NCBI RefSeq assembly: GCF_030068475.1
Contig: NZ_JAQOSP010000063.1
Location: forward strand, 62,001 to 126,000
Reading direction: 5' to 3'
Length of the DNA stretch: 64,000 nt
Source of the DNA: Roseofilum acuticapitatum BLCC-M154
GTDB lineage: Bacteria > Cyanobacteriota > Cyanobacteriia > Cyanobacteriales > Desertifilaceae
Positions 60,693-64,000 of this stretch are shown in pieces. The notes beneath the pieces are model-generated. The model was not told the DNA's origin, did not search any database, and saw only the letters and a list, made by a program, of their open reading frames with translations. The stretch's first letter is position 1; each line of letters begins with the position of its first letter. The position numbers and the translations under genes were made by a program.

Positions 60693-61727
60693 ATGCAACA
60701 CCTTACCCTCACTCGACCTGATGATTGGCATCTCCATCTGCGCGATGGTGATGCGCTCAAAGCCGTTTTACCTCATACGGTGCGACAGTTTGCCCGTGGG
60801 ATTATTATGCCCAATTTGAAGCCCCCGGTGCGATCGCTCGCCGATGCTGCGGCTTATCGCGATCGCATTCTAGCAGCCATTCCAGAGGGCAAACAGTTTG
60901 AGCCACTCATGACCCTTTATCTCACCGATAATACTCGGCCAGAAGAGATCCTGAAAGCAAAGGATTCGGGGTTTGTAAAAGCCGTCAAATACTACCCCTC
61001 CGGTGCAACAACCCATTCAGAATTAGGGGTTACAGATATTGCTAAGTGCGATCGCGTCTTTGAAACCATGGAACAAGTCAACCTCCCCCTACTACTCCAC
61101 GGAGAAGTCACCGATCCAGACGTAGACATATTCGATCGCGAAAAAGTCTTCATCGAAAAACATTTAATGCCCCTCAGACAGCGCTTTCCCCAACTGCCCG
61201 TCGTCCTCGAACACATCACCACCTCTGATGCCGTTGAATATGTCCTCAACACTGACAACATCGGCGCAACTCTTACGCCCCAACATCTCCTCTTTAACCG
61301 CAATCGTATCTTCAAAGGCGGTATTAATCCCCACTTTTATTGCTTGCCCATCTTAAAACGAGAAATTCATCGTCAGGCTCTCCTCAAAGCCGCCACCTCC
61401 GGCAATCCCAAATTTTTCCTCGGCACAGATAGCGCCCCCCATACCCGCACCAGTAAAGAAAGTTCTTGTGGTTGTGCCGGCTGCTTTTCTGCTCTACATG
61501 CTATGGAATTATACGCAGAAGCTTTTGAAAGTGTGAATGCCCTGGATAAACTCGAAGCCTTTGCCAGTTTCTACGGGCCAGATTTTTATCAACTCCCCCG
61601 CAATACCGAACAAATTACCTTAACTCAAACTACCTGGACAATTCCCGATGAAGTCCCCTTTACCGAATCAGGATTAGTTCCCTTAAGGGCAGGGCAAAAG
61701 ATGACCTGGAAAATGCAGCAAAGTTAA
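60693..61727 (+). CDS. pyrC: Dihydroorotase (PyrC type I)
   Basis: Zinc enzyme of pyrimidine synthesis, converting carbamoyl aspartate to dihydroorotate. 344 residues with the metal-binding DDWHLHLRDGD, MPNLKPPV, the carboxylated Lys in VKAVKYYPSGATTHSELG, HGEVTD, LEHITT and the catalytic Asp in FLGTDSAPHTRTSKESSCGCAGCF (in parts). The short E. coli PyrC type. GC content and codons fit the region. Confidence 0.95.
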   Translation: MQHLTLTRPDDWHLHLRDGDALKAVLPHTVRQFARGIIMPNLKPPVRSLADAAAYRDRILAAIPEGKQFEPLMTLYLTDNTRPEEILKAKDSGFVKAVKYYPSGATTHSELGVTDIAKCDRVFETMEQVNLPLLLHGEVTDPDVDIFDREKVFIEKHLMPLRQRFPQLPVVLEHITTSDAVEYVLNTDNIGATLTPQHLLFNRNRIFKGGINPHFYCLPILKREIHRQALLKAATSGNPKFFLGTDSAPHTRTSKESSCGCAGCFSALHAMELYAEAFESVNALDKLEAFASFYGPDFYQLPRNTEQITLTQTTWTIPDEVPFTESGLVPLRAGQKMTWKMQQS

Positions 61728-61902
61728 AGATCTAGATCGGGCTTTGAGTAGAAATACCAGAAATGATAGAAGCGCGATCGCCATTTGTAGACCTAGATAC
61801 AGTTATCTTCTCTAGACCAAGTTAAGGTCTACGGAAGCTAATCTTACCGAAAATTTCAGAATTGCATCTTGTTAGTTTTGTTTAATATGAGGATATTAAA
61901 CC

Positions 61903-63339
61903 ATGTTGAGTTTTTTAAATGACTTAATTTGGGGCAAAATTTTAGTCTTTGTCCTCGTTCCCGTAGGTCTGTATTTCTCCATCCGATCGCGCTTTGTCCA
62001 ATTTCGCTATTTTGGGCAAATGTTGGGCAATCTTCAAGATACATTTGCCAAAGAAGAAGGCCATCTCAGTTCCTTTCAAGCCCTGGCCTTGAGTGTAGCT
62101 GGACGGGTTGGAGGGGGCAATATTGCCGGGGTAGCCGTGGCCATTACCCTAGGGGGCCCTGGGGCTATTTTTTGGATGTGGATCATTGGCATAGTCGGCA
62201 TGGCTACCAGTTTTTTTGAATGCATGATTGCCCAAGTCTTCAAAACTTCTGAACCTGACGGTTCCTATCGGGGTGGGCCAGCCTATTATATGGAGCGAGG
62301 CTTAAAACAACGTTGGATGGCAAGCCTATTTTCGATCCTCTTACTCGCCACATTTGGCTTTGGCTTCAATGCGGTTCAGTCCTATACCGTAGCCACCTCT
62401 TTTCAAGAGACCTTTGGGTTAAGTCCCAATATTACCGGTTTTGCCCTGATGGTGGTTCTCGGAGTAATTATTTTTGGGGGAGTCAAGCGCATTGCAGAAG
62501 TTGCAGAATACGTTGTTCCATTTATGGCTATGGGGTATTTTCTTCTCGCCTTTTTTGTGATCGTCACCAACTTGGGTGAAATTCCGGCGGTATTTGCCAG
62601 CATTATCCAAAGTGCCTTTGGGGTGAAAACGGCGATCGCCGGAGGAGTGGGAAGTACCATTATGTATGGTATCAAACGCGGCTTATTCTCCAATGAAGCC
62701 GGTTTAGGGAGCGCTCCCAATGTAGCGGCGATCGCCTATGTCAAACATCCCGTAGAACAGGGCATTATCCAAGCTCTCAGTGTCTTCATCGATACCCTTA
62801 TCCTCTGTTCCTGCACAGCCTCAGTGATCTTACTCTCTTCTGTCTATGAACCCGGTAACGACGCATTAGGCGGTGTCACCCTTACCCAACAAGCCATGGC
62901 TGAACATATGGGTTGGTGGGGTCAAGCCTTTATCACCATTGCCCTCTTCCTGTTTGCCTTTACCTCGATTATTTATAACTACTACTTAGGCGAAAATAGT
63001 CTCAACTTCTTCAGCAACGAAAATAAAGTTCTCTTCAATGGGTTTAGAATTCTCACCCTCGCCCTAGTGATCTGGGGTGCAGTCCAAGATCTGGGAACCG
63101 TCTTTGGCTTTGCTGATGTCACCATGGGACTCTTAGCCCTGGTGAATTTAGCCGCCTTGTTAATGCTCTCTAATGTAGGGTTTGCTGTCCTCGATGATTA
63201 TGATCAGCAAATCGAGAATGGAGAAACGCCGGTTTTTGTCGGCAGTCGTTTTGCTAGTCTGGCGATCGATCCTCAAGCCTGGGTTTCTGAAGCCATGAAT
63301 TCTGGGGGTCTAGAAGCCGCCGATCCAGAGCTTTTATAA
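61903..63339 (+). CDS. Alanine/glycine:sodium symporter (AGCS family)
   Basis: 478 residues with about 10-11 TM helices. Signature segments: LSVAGRVGGGNIAGVAVAIT, GPGAIFWMWIIGIVGMATSFFECMIAQ (in parts), YRGGPAYYMERGL, GIKRGLFSNEAGLGSAPN (the AGCS family signature) and YNYYLGENSL. It imports alanine or glycine with Na+. No regulatory feature is visible. A strong palindrome follows 2 bp after the stop. Confidence 0.95.
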   Translation: MLSFLNDLIWGKILVFVLVPVGLYFSIRSRFVQFRYFGQMLGNLQDTFAKEEGHLSSFQALALSVAGRVGGGNIAGVAVAITLGGPGAIFWMWIIGIVGMATSFFECMIAQVFKTSEPDGSYRGGPAYYMERGLKQRWMASLFSILLLATFGFGFNAVQSYTVATSFQETFGLSPNITGFALMVVLGVIIFGGVKRIAEVAEYVVPFMAMGYFLLAFFVIVTNLGEIPAVFASIIQSAFGVKTAIAGGVGSTIMYGIKRGLFSNEAGLGSAPNVAAIAYVKHPVEQGIIQALSVFIDTLILCSCTASVILLSSVYEPGNDALGGVTLTQQAMAEHMGWWGQAFITIALFLFAFTSIIYNYYLGENSLNFFSNENKVLFNGFRILTLALVIWGAVQDLGTVFGFADVTMGLLALVNLAALLMLSNVGFAVLDDYDQQIENGETPVFVGSRFASLAIDPQAWVSEAMNSGGLEAADPELL

Positions 63340-63340
63340 C

Positions 63341-63375
63341 TGAGTAATGAGTCATGAGTCATGACTCATTACTCA
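63341..63375. repeat. Near-perfect palindrome after the symporter gene
   Basis: TGAGTAATGAGTCATGA and TCATGACTCATTACTCA are exact reverse complements separated by one base. The element occupies most of the gap between convergent genes. It lacks a T-tract on either strand, so it is a repeat or a hairpin rather than a certain terminator. Confidence 0.75.
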
Positions 63376-63407
63376 AAAAACATGCTTTTTACCCATTACC
63401 CATTTCC

Positions 63408-64000
63408 TTACTTGGGTAATGCCCCTTTCGGATAAGCAATCCGCTTATGATTAAACTGTTGCCAAACCCGGACAAAGGTATCGGCAATCACGCCCATTTC
63501 CTCGCGTTTCAAGCCCGAATCCACCAACTGATTATCTTGCCATCTGGCTCTGAGGATTTTATTGACCATGGCTAAGGCTTCTTCGTAGGTGGCTTCTTTG
63601 AGCGATCGCAACGCTGCCTCACAAGAGTCGGCCAACATCACAATTCCGGTCTCCCGTGACTGGGGAATCGGCCCCGGATAGCGGAAATCCTCCTCATGCA
63701 CCCTTAAATCCGGGTCACTCTCCGCCATTTGTTTAGCCTGGTAATAGAAAAAGGCAATCAGCATCGAGCCTTGATGTTCGGGAATAAACGCCCGCACGGC
63801 CTTGGGTAGGCGATACTGTTTGGCCAACACCAAACCTTCACTCACATGCTTCTTAATAATTTCGGCACTTTTCCAGGGGTCTTGAATTTCATCATGCTTA
63901 TTGGGGCCACCCATTTGATTTTCAATAAAGCCTAGGGGGTCATGCATCTTACCAATATCATGGTAAAGGGTTCCAGCGCGGACTAACTCACAATTGCCGC
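63408..64000 (-). CDS. HD-domain phosphohydrolase, PgpH/7TM-HD type (partial, 5' end outside)
   Basis: Only the C-terminal ~195 codons are present; the frame is open to the window edge and continues upstream. It includes LYHDIGKMHDP (HD motif), FIPEHQGSMLIAFFYYQAK (second His) and MLADSCEAALRSLKEA (Asp), the catalytic HD pattern of 7TM-HD (PgpH-type) c-di-AMP phosphodiesterases. The C-terminal end FVRVWQQFNHKRIAYPKG resembles that family. The transmembrane and extracellular parts must lie beyond 64000, so the identity relies on the HD domain. Confidence 0.85.
   Translation of the reverse strand, partial: GNCELVRAGTLYHDIGKMHDPLGFIENQMGGPNKHDEIQDPWKSAEIIKKHVSEGLVLAKQYRLPKAVRAFIPEHQGSMLIAFFYYQAKQMAESDPDLRVHEEDFRYPGPIPQSRETGIVMLADSCEAALRSLKEATYEEALAMVNKILRARWQDNQLVDSGLKREEMGVIADTFVRVWQQFNHKRIAYPKGALPK

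Overview
The window is cyanobacterial chromosome. The evidence is the dense HIP1 octamer GCGATCGC, a CpcS/CpeS-type phycobiliprotein lyase, a class-C flavodiiron protein with an Flv1-type degenerate iron site, a cytochrome cM-like protein, XisH/XisI, a PEP-CTERM protein, LL-diaminopimelate aminotransferase and a y-type thioredoxin. XisHI, the PEP-CTERM protein and the many intergenic palindromic repeats fit a filamentous (Oscillatoriales-like) strain, but the genus cannot be fixed from the sequence alone.

Layout. 0-3.4 kb: a TPR/glycosyltransferase gene broken and padded by copies of a ~62-bp GC-rich palindromic repeat. 3.5-13.3 kb: housekeeping and stress genes (small exported protein, folC, flv1-like, SH3-like exported protein, bilin lyase), then a TRAP-type solute-binding lipoprotein next to a membrane histidine kinase, then holA. 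13.6-40.8 kb: a ~27-kb exopolysaccharide locus. It holds an initiating sugar-phosphate transferase, about eight glycosyltransferases, a CDP-tyvelose-epimerase-like enzyme, a Wzc-like co-polymerase, a Wza-like export protein, Wzy- and Wzx-like membrane proteins, a methyltransferase, a sulfotransferase, a GH2-like lipoprotein and an SGNH/MBOAT acylation pair. A PEP-CTERM protein sits in the middle. Together these should build, decorate (methyl, sulfate, acyl) and export a surface polysaccharide. The stretch 27.1-32.9 kb is AT-rich and has no HIP1 site, which suggests acquired DNA. 41-52.8 kb: Na+/H+ antiporter, cytM-like gene, DUF58 protein, HtrA-like protease, an orphan ProW-like permease, an ABC-2-like membrane protein, era, pfkA, fabG and thioredoxin. 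52.9-56.5 kb: tRNA-Gly, relics of IS200/IS605-type right ends, dapL, and a xisH-xisI cassette bounded by an 88-bp duplication of the dapL 5' region. 56.8-64 kb: an AraC regulator divergent from an MHS-type transporter, a NAD(P)-binding protein, a methyltransferase, pyrC, an alanine/glycine:Na+ symporter and the 3' part of a 7TM-HD phosphohydrolase that runs off the window.

The most unusual structure is at 54.55-55.47 kb. An 834-bp insertion carries only xisH-xisI plus a second copy of the dapL leader and first ten codons. This creates a 17-codon chimeric reading frame that overlaps the xisH start, so xisHI appears to have captured the dapL expression signals. Second in interest are two RNA-like IS200/IS605 right-end relics without tnpB, and a palindromic repeat that has become protein-coding linker in the TPR/glycosyltransferase gene.
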